Of a stretch of 64,000 bases of DNA, positions 1-11,743 are shown piece after piece (within the stretch, counting starts at the first letter, position 1; every line of letters begins with the position of its first letter). This stretch comes from Eupeodes corollae. Lineage: Eukaryota; Arthropoda; Insecta; Diptera; Syrphidae. A program made the translations under genes and the position numbers. Where the stretch lies: contig NC_079149.1 in the NCBI RefSeq assembly GCF_945859685.1, positions 85,799,073-85,863,072 on the forward strand, read 5' to 3'. The notes beneath the pieces are model-generated. The model did not search any database and was not told where the DNA came from. It saw nothing but the letters and a program-made list of their open reading frames with translations.

Positions 1-1390
1 CTTAGCGTTAGGATGGTGATCAAGGGCATGTGGACCAACATATCTGACTATCTACCTCAAATTCAAATAAAGTGCTGATGACATCTAGAGACATGAGCAG
101 ATAGTCGCTCTCATGGATTGACCTAGATTAACAAATACAAATGTATAACGAATTCAAATTCATATGTAGACTTTATTTACCATATATTTGCGTATAAGGC
201 AATGACAATAATAACAATGGTAATATACAAAATTCAATATTTAGGTTATTATTCCTGGCGTGTTTTATATTTTTCCGGAGTTAGGAGTTATGATGATATT
301 TCTTTCAAAAAGCTTGAGTTAAAAAAGTCACTACCTTCAACCAATTGTAAACCAGAAAATCAAGCTGAATACAGCAGGTTTTTCTTCTTATTCACACAGA
401 TTCAAAAACGAAATCATCTATTCACACACTAAATTTGAGTGAAACTATAAATCAATCCATCAGCAAATAAATGGTCAAGAAATCATTGATGACATCGGCA
501 AACATCCTTGTTGAAAGGACGATAAAATAGAAAAACCAAAAAACAAAAACCAAAGTGAAACTTAAGAGGTTCTCAAATGTGTTCTTTACACCAACAAAAA
601 AGAAGGTTATGGCGATAGTTTTGAGTTCAGTGTTAGTATGTTTACTTTAACGTTTGCGTATACCTGGTTTGAATGAATTCAACTATATTTTCGTCAAAAG
701 ACAAAAGGGAAAAATGCTCTTTGTAAATAGGAAATAGCATACATTTAAAATGGCAGGTACTTTTGCTGTCTACAGAAGTATTTACTTTTCCTTATTCAAT
801 TGATGCAGATATGAAAATTGAAAAAGGAAGAAGATAGAATTCTTAAAATTAAAATTGAACAGCCACTTATACGTACACTTGTTAGCTGACTCAAGTCTTT
901 GTACTGAACATAATAATAATTTTGGCCACCTTATGCATGTTCCTTAAATTTCTGAGGATGAATTTATACCCCATTTCTTAAGGTAATACTAGTTAAAATA
1001 GTTTTGTAGCTTATGCTCATTTTGCGAAAATCTTAAAGGTCTTAGAAACATAACGTTTAAGCAATTTTCTTAAATTTAAGAATTTTCTCAAAATTATATT
1101 TTGAATTGAAAACACATAACTCATCAAAATAAATTTATAATTTTGAGAATTTTTGCTTTAAGTGCAACTAAATAAGGAAGTAAAGTAGACTTTGCAATTG
1201 GAAATCCAAGCCTGTTCGAATTGCGCAGCACAAATGCATCCAATTTTAGCAAATAAAGAATCCAACGGGGTTCATCAAAGCTAATAATGTTTATTTATTT
1301 ATTTTATCAATAGGAGATCTTAAAATCCACAGTTAGACTATTAGATAAATATATATGTATTTATAAATGTACGTACAATTTAAAATTAAA
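1..1390. other. AT-rich stretch, no gene seen
   Basis: This segment is AT-rich with only short chance open frames. A 76-codon plus-strand frame near 204-432 has no recognisable domain, biased codon use or signal peptide. No terminal repeats were found. The right edge runs into the 3' side of the LINE relic that follows. Confidence 0.5.
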
Positions 1391-1396
1391 AATCAC

Positions 1397-2640
1397 CTAT
1401 AAACATCCAAGAATACATTTTGCGTCTATTTTCAAGTAATTGAACTTATTTAAGTTGACATCTAGTTTTATATGATGAAGTTTCGATGTTCCAGCCAAGT
1501 TTCCGAATAGTAAACCTTGTAAACTTTTATTGGACCATTTCAATTCTTTTAGAATTAATGTTATAAAAAGATTTCGGCTACAGTATTCCAAGATTGGTCT
1601 TGAATATGAGGTTGAAAATGATTTTAAACTAAAAGTGTGTTTGAAGTCGATGCTATTGCGTTTGATGAAACCGAGCATGGAATTTTCTTTAGAGACACTA
1701 AATTGAATGTGCTTAACAATGTTAACTTTAAGATCAAAAACCACACCTAGGTCTTTCTTCTCCCTAACTCTTTCCAGAACTTATTTCTCTATTTTGTAGT
1801 TTAAGACAATTTCAGAAAAGTTGTGATGTATAGAAAAACATTTACATTTAAATTGAATTGGTTTTTCGTGCACCACTGGGATAATTTCGAAATATCGTCT
1901 TTTAAGAGATGGCAGTCATTAATACATTTATGCATCGAAAAAACTTTAAGTCGGTCGCAGGAAAGAAGTTAACTAGAATTAAGAAAAACACTAGCTAAAT
2001 CATTTTTAAAAATTAAGAAGTGGTCCAAGATGGCTACCTTGGGGCACACCAAATGGAACCAAATCTGGTTTTGAAAGAACTTTGTCCATACAAACAAATT
2101 AAACTCGGCTTTTAATATAGGACTCGAACCAAAGTAAGAGTAAAAACCAAAGTCTTTAAATTTATTTATTAAAATAGAGTGATTTACTCCATCAAATGCG
2201 TTTGTGAAAAATCTGTATAAAATGCATTACTTTGATGTCCATCTTTGAGATTATTTAAAATGAAATTGGTAAAAATTGAAATATTGGTCGTTGTTGATCT
2301 TCCCGTAATGAAACCATGTTGGAGCGGTGAAATGTATTCATTAGCTAAAAATTTCAATTTTTCATATACATATGTATCAACTTCTCGAAGAGTTTTGGTA
2401 TACATGACCATTTATATATCGGGCGGTATTGAATATTTGCTGTTTAGACCCTCATATGTAAATGATTCCTTCCATATTGGAAGAAATTTGCCGAACTCCT
2501 TCTAAAATAAAGTGGCTCAGCAAGAGAAGGAGCAGATTTTAGAAGAACAATTGGTGACATCTCGTTTGGACCTGCTATATTGTCGTCATTTTAACCAAAA
2601 TACCATCTTCAATTCCTGAAATACTTAATTATAAACGACC
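1397..2640 (-). pseudogene. Jockey/R1-like LINE reverse transcriptase relic
   Basis: Read on the minus strand, several frames together give a decayed non-LTR reverse transcriptase. From about 2620 downward, pieces resemble the fingers region before the polymerase core. At 2411-2184 comes a clear block (SPLQHGFITGRSTTTNISIF, then FYTDFSQ), which matches the QxGFxxGRSTxTN motif and the first catalytic aspartate region. Near 2060-2030 a block reads as a degraded GVPQGSxLGPLLF. At 1744-1397 is the thumb region (SMLGFIKRNSIDFKHTFSL, then ILEYCS). Many frameshifts and stops separate the blocks, and the YADD box was not found intact. The family is known for target-primed reverse transcription, but this copy cannot encode an enzyme. 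The exact clade (Jockey against R1 or CR1-like) is not settled. Confidence 0.75.
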
Positions 2641-3139
2641 GATGTCTACCTTACATTCAATAGACAAACAGTCGGTGGTCCATGCTGAACTTACATTTAA
2701 ATTCATAATTAGATGCTTTTGATGTAGGATCAAAAGGACGTACTATTATTGTATAGGTTAGAATAAATTTATAAAATATAATTTTGAAATACAAATTTTT
2801 CGAAATCTCGTTCCAATTGAATATAAATATTTTTTAATTTATCCTTATTTTCTGCTATGTCTAATCATTTATAAGGCTTGTTTTTCTATTGCTTTTTATG
2901 TGGTATTGGAAAAGATTTCGTCTGTAAATTTTTAATCAAATTAAAAGCGATTTGTGTGTCAAAAAACCAATAAATATATTTGTAAAAATCTTTAAGTAAG
3001 TTTTGTTCTGATGAATGAAAGAGCAATATTCAGGTTTTTGAGTAGAAACATTGAATAAGAAATCGTAAATTTAATATTATATTCTGAGAAAACATAGTTT
3101 TTGGTTTTCTTAACTCAAACTGAAGTTGCCTTTAAATGA
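2641..3139. other. AT-rich stretch, no feature seen
   Basis: There is no open frame of note and no repeat ends. It lies between the LINE relic and the first copy of the dispersed repeat DR. Confidence 0.4.
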
Positions 3140-3800
3140 CGGAAACTCGTCTAAGGTTTTCTTGAAGTGTTTGTTACTTCCCATAGGAAGTTATTGTAAT
3201 GGGTCCGATTTGTCAAATTGATTTTAACATTTCTCGACGTTTCAAGGTCCCTAGAGTCGAAATAAATTTTTTTTAGAAAGATGTCTGTGCATGGCTGTGT
3301 TATTTCGCTACGGTTTTTTGTCGTCCATAGCTCAAGAATCAGAAGACATATGGACTTCAAATAATTTTTGTTATACAGATAAAAATGCAGAAAGGGCTTA
3401 CAACAAACTTGCGTGAGTGTTTTTTTTTAACAGAGCAGTTTAAAAAAGAGGTGAACATTTTGATTAACCCTTAATATCGTATACGAACCGAAAACGCTAG
3501 AGACTTGAATTAAATTTTATATAATATATTGTAACGTGATACCAAACAAATATATTCTTTGAGAAAAAATCAAATTCACGGTCTTTTTTTAAATCAAATA
3601 AACTGAAAAAAAATTGTCACATCGAAAATTTTACGAATACAAAATTATTGTATGTCTTAAATAATTTTGTGCAACAAAAAATTACGTTTTTAACATCTGG
3701 TAAAATGTTGAGCAAAATCGAATTGACGAATTGAAAATTTGCAAAAGTTGGTAAAAATTGATTTTTGACTCAAATATCTAGAATTGAGATTTAAACCTGA
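3140..3800 (+). repeat. Dispersed repeat DR, copy 1 (partial)
   Basis: The copy begins near the hairpin ACTTCCCATAGGAAGT, followed by a conserved stretch (TAATGGGTCCGATTTGTC, then TTTCTCGACGTTTCAAGG and GTCGAAATAAA). The same order is found near 8262 (minus), 18900 (plus) and 30030 (plus). Downstream it passes into the AT-rich part of the repeat, with GGTAAAAATTGATTTTTGACTC at its end, and then diverges. The other DR terminus is absent, so this copy is truncated. No protein is evident. Short open frames in it come from the GTACG-rich stretch and are not conserved as protein. Confidence 0.75.
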
Positions 3801-3862
3801 ATTTTAAGAATATAAATGTAGCATTTTCGTCAAACTAAAAGGTAATTCAACTACTTACATAG

Positions 3863-4400
3863 TCCCAGTTTTTTGTTGTGAGATTAATCTAGTTTTAAAG
3901 TTAAACTCGAGTTAAGTCCTGTTTCTCAGTCTTTTACAATCTTGTAGTTGGTGAGTTAACTTTGGTATACATATTTTTGACATACACTTAAATGGCAATG
4001 GAGAACAATAAATAGTTTTTTTTTATGTTCAGACTCCGACCTGAGCGATGGGAAAGAAATTTTAAGTTTAACATTTTTGAGAAGAAAAATACCTATCACA
4101 ACGTGATCAACTTATTTCAATCTTTTCGAAGAAATAGGTTGAATTTCGTTTAATCATTTTGAATAATTAACAAAAAAAAAACAAATAGGGCTAAAACAAA
4201 CTAAAACAATCGATCAAAATGTCAATATCTATCGATTTCGAGAGTTTTTTAAGAACTGAAGCAATAACTTTTCAGTGATACCAAATTATGATGCCTTATA
4301 TAAGGTTAACGTTAAATGGCTAATGAGTTATTTCTGAATTCAGGATTAATGAGCTCTGGGCTTAACTCGGAGTTAACTCAGCATCGAAAAACTGGGCCTT
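3863..4400. repeat. Putative MITE with inverted ends
   Basis: The left end (CCCAGTTTTTTGTTGTGAG, then TTAAACTCGAGTTAAGTCC) and the reverse complement of the right end (CCCAGTTTTTCGATGCTGAG, then TTAACTCCGAGTTAAGCCC) share the same words in the same order. This gives imperfect terminal inverted repeats about 540 bp apart. Nothing between them looks coding. A target duplication could not be fixed, so the superfamily is open. CCCAGT-type ends occur in PIF/Harbinger- and piggyBac-like elements, but that is only suggestive. Confidence 0.4.
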
Positions 4401-7085
4401 AATGAATGAATGAATATCTAAAGCTAAGAATATCTCGAGAATTAAAGTGAGGAGAAATTCTGCCACGTATATTTTGTGAGTGCCTAACAAAAGTTTTAAT
4501 TTTGTTTTTACCTTGGTTTATTTATTTTTAATTTTTAGAGAAATTATGTAGCCAAATGCATCTTTTTCGTTAAATTCAAGTACAGGCATTTTTCTTACTC
4601 CAATTTTCCATTTTATTTGCTGGCTCTTCATTGACCATTTCTTTTTTGCATCTATGTTTTTGTATCGTTCTTCGCATCTATAGAAATGGCAACAAGAACT
4701 GAATATAGTACTTTTAGGAAAAAGCTACGTTTCAATATAATTTCTAACATGAATCTTGGAATAATTTTATGTCTTGGGAGTCTTCCAAATTAGAAAGCTT
4801 GATCATACCTCGCTGTACAAGAGTGTCACTTTAGCCCTTTAAATGAGTAAATGTAAGGTTAAGATACACATTATGTTGTTATAAATTTGTCAGCCGTCCT
4901 TACAGAATATTGAAATACATTTTTAATCGGTAACTCGTCTTTAAATTTAATGTGTGAACCCCACTCTTATAAAAAGACTGAATCCACCCTTGCTTAATAG
5001 ACGAATAGTATGCTTCTTTTTTCAATGAACATACTTCAACATGATTTTTTTTACAAAAATTCTAAAAAGTTTGCAATTTATTAATTTACTCGAGTAATTT
5101 TCTTTTTAAAAAACCTTCTCTCAGGGTGAGTTAATCCTTTGATTCAAATGTCTATCAAAGCTAACCTATTTAATTCCACAAACTTTTTCTAAATATTATA
5201 TAAACATTAAACATCTTAAAACACTCAACATTTTCAATCCCAAAGAGTAAGTAAATGTTGACTTGAAACTGTAAGTATCGTTCTTACAAAAATTGGAAAC
5301 TTAGTTTTATTTATAACGAAAATTTGTAACATATTTCATTACCATCAATTTTCCTGGGTATATAAATTTTGGAAACAAAAGAAGAATAGGTACACCTTTA
5401 TTTTTAAATTTATTCCCGGCATCTTAGCTGAGCATCTATAGATCTGTCTGCGACGAATCTAATTTATGGGCAATTATTGAAGTTCATTATAGATATTTAG
5501 AGACACATGCACCTATCTAAATCTAATACCTTCATATATCTATCTATAAAAAAAAATAGAAAGACATACCTACACCCAAAAACCTGTCTTTTTATTTTAC
5601 CTGTGGGACTATGAATAAAAAACCATTACATTCTATCTGTTTCTACATTTCTACATTTTTAAGGTACCAAGACCAACTATATAGAGAAGAGGTCACTCAA
5701 CGTTTCATACAATCTACAGATTTATTTTAATGGGTCCACAAAAAAAAGTATTTAAACACGACATTAGATATACAGTATACATACCTACATATAAGCACGC
5801 ATCATACATACTATAGCATGAGGGAAAACCAAAAGCAATATAAATGCTCTCTTGCGTTTAAGTAAAAGAAGAAATTCTTTTAATCTGACTTACTTTATAG
5901 AAGGAAGATGTATTTTCTCCCAAAGAAAAGATACAAATTCAGAAAATTTACATAATTTCCCCCAGAAATCTTTTTTTTTTATTTTCACTGTACCTATTTT
6001 CTATTATGCTGTAACCAAATAAAACGCATCCACAGTCATACCTCCGGAGATTTAATTTAATACATATCTAGGTATAGGCTATATTCTTACTTACCTTACA
6101 TACCTACAGATATAGTAAAAGAAAAATAAAACTTTGTCATACCTAAGATGTATCTAAATAGAGGCGACATGGCTACATACTTGGTAAGATGAAAAAAAGA
6201 AAATATTAATAAATGAGTAGGAACCTAAATAAAATGTATCTATTCTCAGTGACACTGGTTGGAGTTGGAGTTGGATTATTTTATCTCATAGGTGAATCTT
6301 CTGTGAAGTATTTTATGCCGACTGATTAATTTCGTGTTTTCTTTTCCTATATTTATTCTTCTTCTATGTCATTCCGAGATTTGGATGCATTGGCTTATAG
6401 GCCCGCCACCATCCTATTGGATATGTGGGAATGTCTTGTCTTGTATCTTTTACCCCTAGATTGTATGTAAGGTTTAAATAATTGTATTATTGAAGTTCTG
6501 GAACGAAACGATTTATTGCCATCAGGTCATATTTATTATTCTTTCATTACATTTTTAGTAAGGTATATACTTTAAATATGTAGATAGGTTGAAGGGTTAT
6601 AGAATAAATTTAGTAGATGCATCCATGTTTATGAGATTGAAATAAAATAATACTAGTTGTGTTTGTTTGGGATTCTATATATATGTATGTATATAGAAAG
6701 GTAGAACATTACAAAAAAGTTCTCAGGTTTTAAACATTTGTCAGAATAATTCAAATTAAAATTGTAAAAAATATTACCTCAATTCAGAACACAACTAATT
6801 TGAACTTAATAAAATAGACAATTTTGAGGAGGATATGTTAAGAAAATAACGTTTCCAGAAATAATAGCCAAGTGAAATTACCAATTTCAATATGAATTAG
6901 TTAGAAACAATAATAGTTGTTTTTAACTTCTTGTTAAGGAATCGATTGAACCTTAAAAATAATATTTTCTGAAAAATGAATTTATGTTTTTTTTACAATG
7001 ATTGAGAAGTATAACAAGAATACTCTTACAATTCGGCCATCCATTGACCATTTTGATTCTCATCAAGTTATTAATTTTAAAATTT
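4401..7085. other. AT-rich stretch, no gene seen
   Basis: About 2.7 kb of low-complexity, AT-rich DNA with short TATG- and TACA-type microsatellites (for example near 5770-5810 and 6670-6700). No open frame with a recognisable domain and no element ends were found. Confidence 0.5.
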
Positions 7086-7089
7086 TGAC

Positions 7090-8262
7090 ATCAAATACAA
7101 AAAATGAAAAGAGACTGGGATGCGACCCACACTGATAACTTCCCAGCCCGTCTGTCTATTTGTCTTGCTTAAAAGTTTGTAGTTTTTCATGTTGAGTTCA
7201 AAAATGAAACAATTCTTACAAATTTAAAATTATCAACAATATTTTTCATATAAAGAAATAGTTTAGTTTAAAAATCTAGTTTTGTTAAATAGATTTTTAG
7301 TCGAAAAAATTTGTTACCAATTAAAGTAGCATTTCTTGAAATTTTGCTAATTGGATGAATGAAATTATTTTGAGAGATATCAAGAACCAAACATCAATTT
7401 TTACCAAATTTACTCACTACTTTTGTAGATTTTATTTTTTTATGAAAAAACGAACTGTTATGGATTTTTATAAAAAAACTACTGAATATCGAAAACAATA
7501 TTTTTTATGAAATAAAATAAAGTTTGAAGACAATATTAATAATTTTTGAAATGCTATTTGAGTCGAAAGTAAATCTTTACCAAGATTTTGAATTGTTGTT
7601 TTGTTAGGTTTTATTTCAATATATTTATCAATTCGATTTTTTTTAAATTGTACTAAATGTTGACAACAATATTTTTTTTTAAATAAAGGTAGTTTAAAGC
7701 CAATATCTCAAAGCTTTGAAAAGAAAATTGAGTCAAAAATCAATTCTTACCAACTTTTATTAGTTTTTTTGTTTACTTACTTACTTACTTCAGGTGGCGC
7801 TACAGTTCTGTGTGAACTGGGCCTCACCCAACAAACTTTACCATCTAGCTCGGTCCCTAGCTAGATGTCTCCAGTTTCGCGGTCAAAGTTGGGTGAGGTC
7901 ACTTTCCACTTGTGCGCGCCACCTGATTCTCGGTCTTGTTCTGCTGCGCTGTCCTGTGGGTGTGGATTAGAAGACATCGGGCCGGAGCATTAGTTTCCAT
8001 GCGCTCTACGTGACCCAGTCATCTTAGTCGTTGAACTTTTACCATTCTGGCTAAGTCCAAAGAAACAGTGGTAACAAGAATTTTTCCTCACGCAGCCTAG
8101 GTAGACGAAGTCCGTACGGACGTACGAACGTACGCACACACGTACGCAAAGACATCTTTCTAAAAATCTTTTATTTCGACTATAAGGCCTTGAAACGTCG
8201 AGAAATGTCAAAATGTTCAATTTGACAAATCGGACGCATTACAATAACTTCCTATAGGAAGA
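7090..8262 (-). repeat. Dispersed repeat DR, copy 2, both ends present
   Basis: On the minus strand the copy starts near 8262 (ACTTCCTATAGGAAGT hairpin, then the CGATTTGTCAAATTG block) and ends near 7095-7140 with GGGAAGTTATCAGTGTGGGT and the CGCATCCCAG block. That same end closes copy 3 at 20398-20428. Between them lie degenerate AT-rich units containing GGTAAAAATTGATTTTCGACTC-like text. An RTE LINE fragment at 7782-8062 splits the copy. Seeing the same two ends in opposite orientations at two loci supports a discrete mobile or formerly mobile unit. Confidence 0.75.
7782..8062 (-). mobile_element. 5'-truncated RTE-like LINE, 3' end fragment
   Basis: On the minus strand this matches the last 280 bp of the LINE at 21052-24351. 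It encodes the C-terminal end of the polyprotein (VQRLRWLGHVERM-type text, then the GRPRIRW-type region), the AACTGTAGCGCCACC block and a (TAAG)n tail that appears as CTTA repeats at the left edge. It lies inside DR copy 2, so it inserted after that copy. Severe 5' truncation is typical of LINE insertions. It encodes nothing functional. Confidence 0.85.
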
Positions 8263-8284
8263 TTATTATAGATTTTAATTGCTT

Positions 8285-9010
8285 AATTGATTCTTGCATT
8301 TGACTTTGCAATTAGCTATAACGATTTGATAGTTGTTTGATATTCTGATAGATGCGAATAGCAATGTTAATAAAATTATCTTGAGATCCTTCTTTTACGA
8401 ATTGAATGACTTACAATTCATCAATACTGGCACATAAAGCCAATTCTTGCATTTTTAGAATATAATCCATAACAGAGAGCTTGGAGCTTGAAGCTTTCAA
8501 AACAGTTCAAATGACAAAATAATTGTACATCAGAATCCGTTTTTATCAACAGTAGGATTGCTTACAATCAATAAATATCATCACCATTTACCGAACCACA
8601 GACTTGTTCAAAATTTTCTAGCCATTTACGGGAATCATAGGTTTCATTATGAGCAAAAGGAATGATATAGTGTAGTGTTGTATATTTTCGAATTTCGAAC
8701 TAAATAAAACATTGGGAGTGTATTCAAGAATCTTAAGTTATCCATCAATGTCAGTTTCTTCTTCTTTTTTGTAAATGCAATGCGCAATTCTTCCTGAATA
8801 GTTGAAGGATCTTCTTTATTATTTCCGGAAATTACTGAATCTCTACCATCTGAATCTCTAAATCAATGAACTAATTGTTGATTAAGAATTAAATTCTTAA
8901 TCAACAATTAGTTCATTAATTTCTCCATCGTACAGCTCACGCAATTGCGTCAATGCAGGAAAAATAACATTTTGTTTCTGAAACCAAGCTTGCAATTCAG
9001 ATTTGTTCAT
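8285..9010 (-). pseudogene. Ty3/gypsy-type gag relic
   Basis: The minus-strand frame opening at 9010 begins MNKSELQAWFQKQ and carries TQLRELYDGE. It aligns with the start of the gag-like frame at 30725 (KKQELVALLTERN ... AQLRELYEE). Farther on, YILKMQELALCASID corresponds to YILKMQELALRADID near 31350. The frame is broken by stops and by a perfect palindrome at 8865-8917. The N-terminus looks like a short SAP-type helix-extended-loop motif, but that is an inference from pattern only. No pol sequence follows; DR copy 2 begins directly downstream. Confidence 0.6.
8865..8917. repeat. Perfect 53-bp palindrome (26-bp arms, 1-bp centre)
   Basis: The left arm is 8865-8890 and the right arm is 8892-8917. 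The arms are exact reverse complements around a single central A. It lies in the gag relic and interrupts its reading frame just after the ELYDGEINELIVD codons. Confidence 0.95.
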
Positions 9011-9266
9011 TTTCAATTTTAACGGAATTATTTACGGAATTTTTCGGAATTTTCAGAACTATCCTACTTCTGAAGTTGTTAAGATGGCCTTCCAAGAAGT
9101 AAAGCGGCTTCTTATTGGTGAAATATAATAATATAGTAGAATTCGGTTATGACTCACGGTGCAACGCATTTAATTTAAGAATCAGTTCTTCTGAAATAAT
9201 CTTTGATAGTTGAAAGCTTCTGAATCTGATGCAAAGGATTTATCATTTCTTTTCTCTTTCAATAAC

Positions 9267-11350
9267 AAGTAAGTAAGTAAGTAAGTAAGTAATTCATTTA
9301 TTAACAGTTTTTAAAATAAATACATAATCATTTGTTTTTGAATTTAAAAGCTTTGGCTTTGCCGTCAGCTCGACTAGCAACTTAAATTTTTATAACATTG
9401 GTAAACTTTGTTTTAAATTTCAGTTTTAATTATATATTGATTTTTACATACATATATACATCTACTAGTTTAATCATATTCACTCATAATCAATTTTCTA
9501 AATCTGCAAATTTCCTTCAGATAGTTGACAAGATTTTTCCAATCTGGTCCATTCAATATTAGAATTGTCTCTTGTAGAGTGAGAGAGAATTTTTGAAAAT
9601 ATGAGAATCTCTTGTATCTGAAAATTGGACATACGCTTATAAAATGGAAGCAGTCTTCTTTGGATTTATGATTGCAGAGTGTACAGAACTGGTTGAAACT
9701 CCTATTGCATGGTCTACCGTTGAGACATAAGACTTCGCATCTAGCTTTGAAAATCAAAGAAATATCTTTGTAGCTTAAAGATTCATGAAAATAGTTATTG
9801 TTATTTAGATTAAATTGTAACTGGCTATATAATATTCGACTTTCTGATTCAATAGCTGTTTTTATAAATTGATTCCGAACCGAGTCTTCATTAAGCTGGA
9901 TAATTTTATACATTTTTTCCTTAACATCAAGAATGTTACTTGTATTAATTTGCATATCTTCACCAAATGAAGAGGCAATTCGTTGCCATTTGTCATACCA
10001 CCAGTCTTTGTTCCTTATTTCGTAAAGCAGCATTATTTTGCTCAGTCGCTCATCTGGGAAACCTAAGACTTTAATAATATAATCCGCTTGTAGTTTTAAT
10101 GTGCTTATAAATAATTTTGGTAAGCCAGTTTCCAAGTAGATCGCATAGTTCGGCGTGTTGATTGGTAGGTTGAAATTTTTTTTGATGAAACTCCTCTGAA
10201 ATTTCTCAATTTCCTCATACTCTTCCATTCCCCAAACTTGAGCTGCATAACATAAAGTGGACTTCACAACTGAATTAAAAATTTGGTATTTGGTAGATAA
10301 ATATACAAGGTTGTTTGAGAAGATCTTTCTCCATGTTAAGTTTATTAAACTTTGTGATGTTTTTGCTTTAATGTCAAGGTGCTTACTAAAATTCAGACGT
10401 GGGTTGCGGTTCACTCCAAGATATCTATATTCGTTTGTCACCTCCAAACTTCTTCCTTTTACTTCCAATTACTTCCGACTTCAGTCCGATTGGATCGCGA
10501 AAAGATCATTATTTTTGATTTTTCTGTATTGATTTCTAATCCCCATTTATCGCAGTATGCAGACAGTCGGTTTATCATCAATTGAAGATTTTCTTTCGAT
10601 TCCGATAGTATGACCATGTCGTCAGCATAAAGTAAAGCATTTATCCGGATTCCGGCCATTCTAATTCCTCCAGGTAAGTCGTTAACTATGTCATTAATGA
10701 ATAGTGAAAATAAAAGTGCACTAAGCGGACATCCTTGTTTGACACCAGAATCAGTACTAAACCATTCAGAAAAATGCGCTCCATCCCAAACGTTAGCTTC
10801 TGTGTTTGTATACATATTTTTGATGACATGTACAAATCTGGTTGAAACACCGATCTGCGAAAGTTTGTATATTAAAGCATTGCCATTTACCAAATCAAAC
10901 GCTGCTTTGAAGTCAACAAACATCGAGTAAACCTTTTTATTTCTTGCCTCAAATGCTTTCACTATCGATGACAGAGTAAAGATTTGGTCAACAGTGGAGT
11001 AATTTTTCCTAAATTGAGCCTGGAAGTCAGATAATATCTTTTTCTCTTCTACCCACTTTTCCAAACGATCGACAAGAACTCCGCAAAATACCTTAGCTAT
11101 AATATTCATTAAAGATAAACCTCTGTAGTTTGAGACGTCATTTAAAGAACCTTTTTTATGTATTGGGAAGATAACCGATTTTTTGTACGAGGAAGGAACT
11201 TCCGCTTTCGTAAGAATTTTGTTAAAAAGCACAACAAATTGCAGCTTAAAACTTTGCGATGAATTCTTAAAAAATTCGTACGGTACACCATCTTCTTTCA
11301 ATAACAATTTATTATTTACAAAAAACACATTTAGCGCATCGACCACTAAA
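9267..11350 (-). mobile_element. LINE family A, 5'-truncated copy with (TTAC)n tail
   Basis: A minus-strand non-LTR retrotransposon. The 3' end is marked by a (TAAG)n run at 9267-9292 on the plus strand, followed by about 180 bp of 3' UTR and then the coding part to 11346. Upstream of 11346 the frame meets a stop after a few codons, and no endonuclease is seen, so the copy is truncated within the N-terminal side of the reverse transcriptase. A second, older copy of the same family lies at 14370-16920. The clade is not settled. The overall RT and the C-terminal zinc-like motif fit the broad I/Jockey/R1 assemblage. Confidence 0.8.
9470..11346 (-). pseudogene. Family A LINE reverse transcriptase, one frameshift
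   Basis: The first segment (11346-10459) carries RT motifs in order: PIHKKGSLNDVSNYRGLSL, the QAQFRKNYSTVDQIFTL block, FVDFKAAFD, SGVKQGCPLSALLF and the catalytic LLYADDMVIL. The second segment (10468-9470, 332 codons, different frame) carries the thumb (YRYLGV) and a C-terminal region ending in a CTLCNHKSKEDCFHFISVC cysteine-histidine motif. The two frames overlap at about 10459-10468, where a short repeated TTACTTCC word suggests a small duplication caused the shift. Apart from this break both parts are open, so the copy is fairly young. The catalytic aspartates (FVDF, YADD) are present. Confidence 0.85.
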
Positions 11351-11488
11351 GAGAGTGCTTAGGTACTATATTTTCTACACCCCTTAAATGATCACCATGA
11401 TCATGGCCACAGCCATGCCTACAGCGCCTAATAAGCTTAAAAAACTGTTCATACAGAAAAACAGAATTATCTTTGGAAAAATTCTATT

Positions 11489-11743
11489 TTATTTAGATTT
11501 AAGCTTTTGTCTGATATGTCTAACATTCGTCGATGTCCGAATTCTGAACTGCCTATAATTAGCAAGGCTTTTATTGATTCGTAACTTCCGTATAATTCTC
11601 ATATTTGGACTATTGCCCCAATAACGTACTTGAGTGTTTTGGATAGAATTGAAAAAAAAGTGCCCTACTCTCGTAAACCGACGCAATCTCTCAATTTTAT
11701 AAACAATGCTCTTGCTAATAGCTAGTTGAAATTCTCCCCTCAA
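11489..11743 (-). pseudogene. Possible LINE C-terminal remnant
   Basis: An 84-codon minus-strand frame with RFTRVGHFFFNSIQNTQVRY and GNSPNMRIIRKL resembles the tail of Jockey/R1-type polyproteins, where a basic segment is followed by an NSPxxR motif. It is in the same orientation as the family A LINE just downstream but is not continuous with it. The match is by eye and short, so it may be chance. Confidence 0.35.

Noticed and set aside
202..432. Plus-strand 76-codon ORF at the left edge
   Set aside because: Tyrosine- and lysine-rich text typical of chance frames in AT-rich DNA; no domain.
7990..8220. Minus-strand 76-codon ORF
   Set aside because: It joins DR repeat text to an RTE LINE fragment by chance.
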